From Terriglobales bacterium (GTDB taxonomy: Bacteria; Acidobacteriota; Terriglobia; Bryobacterales; Bryobacteraceae), in NCBI GenBank assembly GCA_027485675.1, contig JAIXQP010000048.1, positions 62,001 through 126,000 on the forward strand: 64,000 nt of DNA, in the 5' to 3' direction. The notes under the pieces are model-generated. The model was given only the letters and a program-made list of their open reading frames with translations. It was not told the origin of the DNA and ran no database searches. The position numbers were made by a program, and so were the translations under genes. Below, piece after piece: positions 63,584 through 64,000 of this stretch. Position 1 is the stretch's first letter. The number at the start of each line of letters is the position of its first letter.

Positions 63584-64000
63584 ATGGCCATTACCGCGAC
63601 GCTGCCCGTCGCTCGCATCCTGATCGCCGACGACGAAGAGAACCAGCGCACCGGCCTGGCAGCTATGATCCGCGGCTGGGGCTTCGCCGCCGATACCGCC
63701 TGCGATGGCCAGGAGGCGCTCGAAAAGCTCCTCGCGGAGCCCGCCGCCGTACTCCTCACCGATCTGAAAATGCCGCGCATGGATGGCTTCGAACTCCTGC
63801 GCCGCCTCCCCGTCGAAGGCATCCAGACGCCCGCCATCGTCCTCACCGCCTTCGGCAACATCGAAACCGCGCTCGCCACCATGCACGACCTCGGCGCCTT
63901 CTGGTTCCTCGAAAAGCCGATCCAACCCTCGGTCCTTCGCGTCCTCCTTGATCGCGCCGTCGCCCACGGCCGCCTCACCGAAGAGACCTACCGCCTGCAG
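63584..64000 (+). CDS. NtrC-type response regulator (receiver domain; cut by window end)
   Basis: The first 139 residues are visible, nearly all a receiver domain: acidic pair D16-D17, phospho-acceptor D60 in LLTDLKMPRM, T88 in VLTAFG and K111 in FLEKP. The AFG-N-I-E-T-A-L pattern after the Thr and the helical linker EETYRLQ at the end are usual in NtrC/AtoC-type regulators that carry a sigma-54-activating AAA+ domain. The perfect sigma-54 promoter in front agrees with this, but the output domain lies beyond the window. Confidence 0.82.
   Translation, partial: MAITATLPVARILIADDEENQRTGLAAMIRGWGFAADTACDGQEALEKLLAEPAAVLLTDLKMPRMDGFELLRRLPVEGIQTPAIVLTAFGNIETALATMHDLGAFWFLEKPIQPSVLRVLLDRAVAHGRLTEETYRLQ

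Overview
The window reads as a 64 kb piece of a high-GC, gene-dense, free-living soil-type bacterial chromosome. The most likely source is an acidobacterium of the Bryobacter/Solibacter kind. This is inferred from the mix of families: an Oar-like TonB-dependent receptor with a carboxypeptidase-regulatory N-terminus, a PSD1 (DUF1549/DUF1553) cytochrome paired with DUF1501, many Tat-like signal peptides on Gfo/Idh/MocA, enolase-superfamily and sulfatase proteins, a secretin fused to a cohesin domain, and an APC permease with a long cytosolic tail. No transposase, integrase, phage gene or CRISPR array was seen.

Layout. 1-8.2 kb: end of a Spy-like protein, a D-aminoacylase, a copper operon (copZ-copA-csoR plus an acid phosphatase) behind a CsoR-type operator, an O-antigen ligase-like protein, sixA and cca. 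8.2-14.4 kb: permease, zinc-ribbon protein, two-subunit chromate transporter, HlyD-like adaptor, class I fumarase and tRNA-Phe. 14.5-19.3 kb: enolase-superfamily enzyme, secreted carbon-nitrogen hydrolase, zinc alcohol dehydrogenase and Gfo/Idh/MocA oxidoreductase. 19.3-25.7 kb: a slipin with a long leader, a tiny acidic protein, the PSD1/DUF1501 pair and a BON protein. 25.7-34.6 kb: galactarate dehydratase (garD), glucuronate isomerase (uxaC), a quinoprotein-like beta-propeller, a compact STAND-type NTPase, an MBL hydrolase, a phosphodiesterase and an HpcH/HpaI aldolase with a toroid-fold partner. 35.6-40.5 kb: a tight six-gene operon (AstE-like deacylase, MBL hydrolase, PLP enzyme, SDR, RidA, MFS) that looks like an undescribed amino-compound catabolic pathway. 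40.6-47.7 kb: LysM protein, sulfatase, asd, amidase, C39-like peptidase with a small membrane protein, and a serine hydrolase. 47.7-55.3 kb: a looser, visibly lower-GC stretch with the TonB receptor, a hybrid histidine kinase, a decayed copy of its sensor, an almost gene-free 0.8 kb and tRNA-Gln; it may be an old island. 55.3-64 kb: two pseudopilins and a secretin, smpB, pepA, an MFS transporter, MscS, bacterioferritin and the start of a response regulator behind a sigma-54 promoter.

Themes. Uronate and aldarate breakdown is suggested by garD, uxaC, the aldolase, the enolase-superfamily enzyme and perhaps one MFS transporter. Metal handling is covered by the cop operon, ChrA pair and bacterioferritin. 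Gene packing is extreme. All twelve tail-to-tail junctions overlap or lie within three bases of each other, and nine genes have a -10-like hexamer (TANNNT, one deviant) exactly 6-7 bases before the ATG, which predicts leaderless transcripts.
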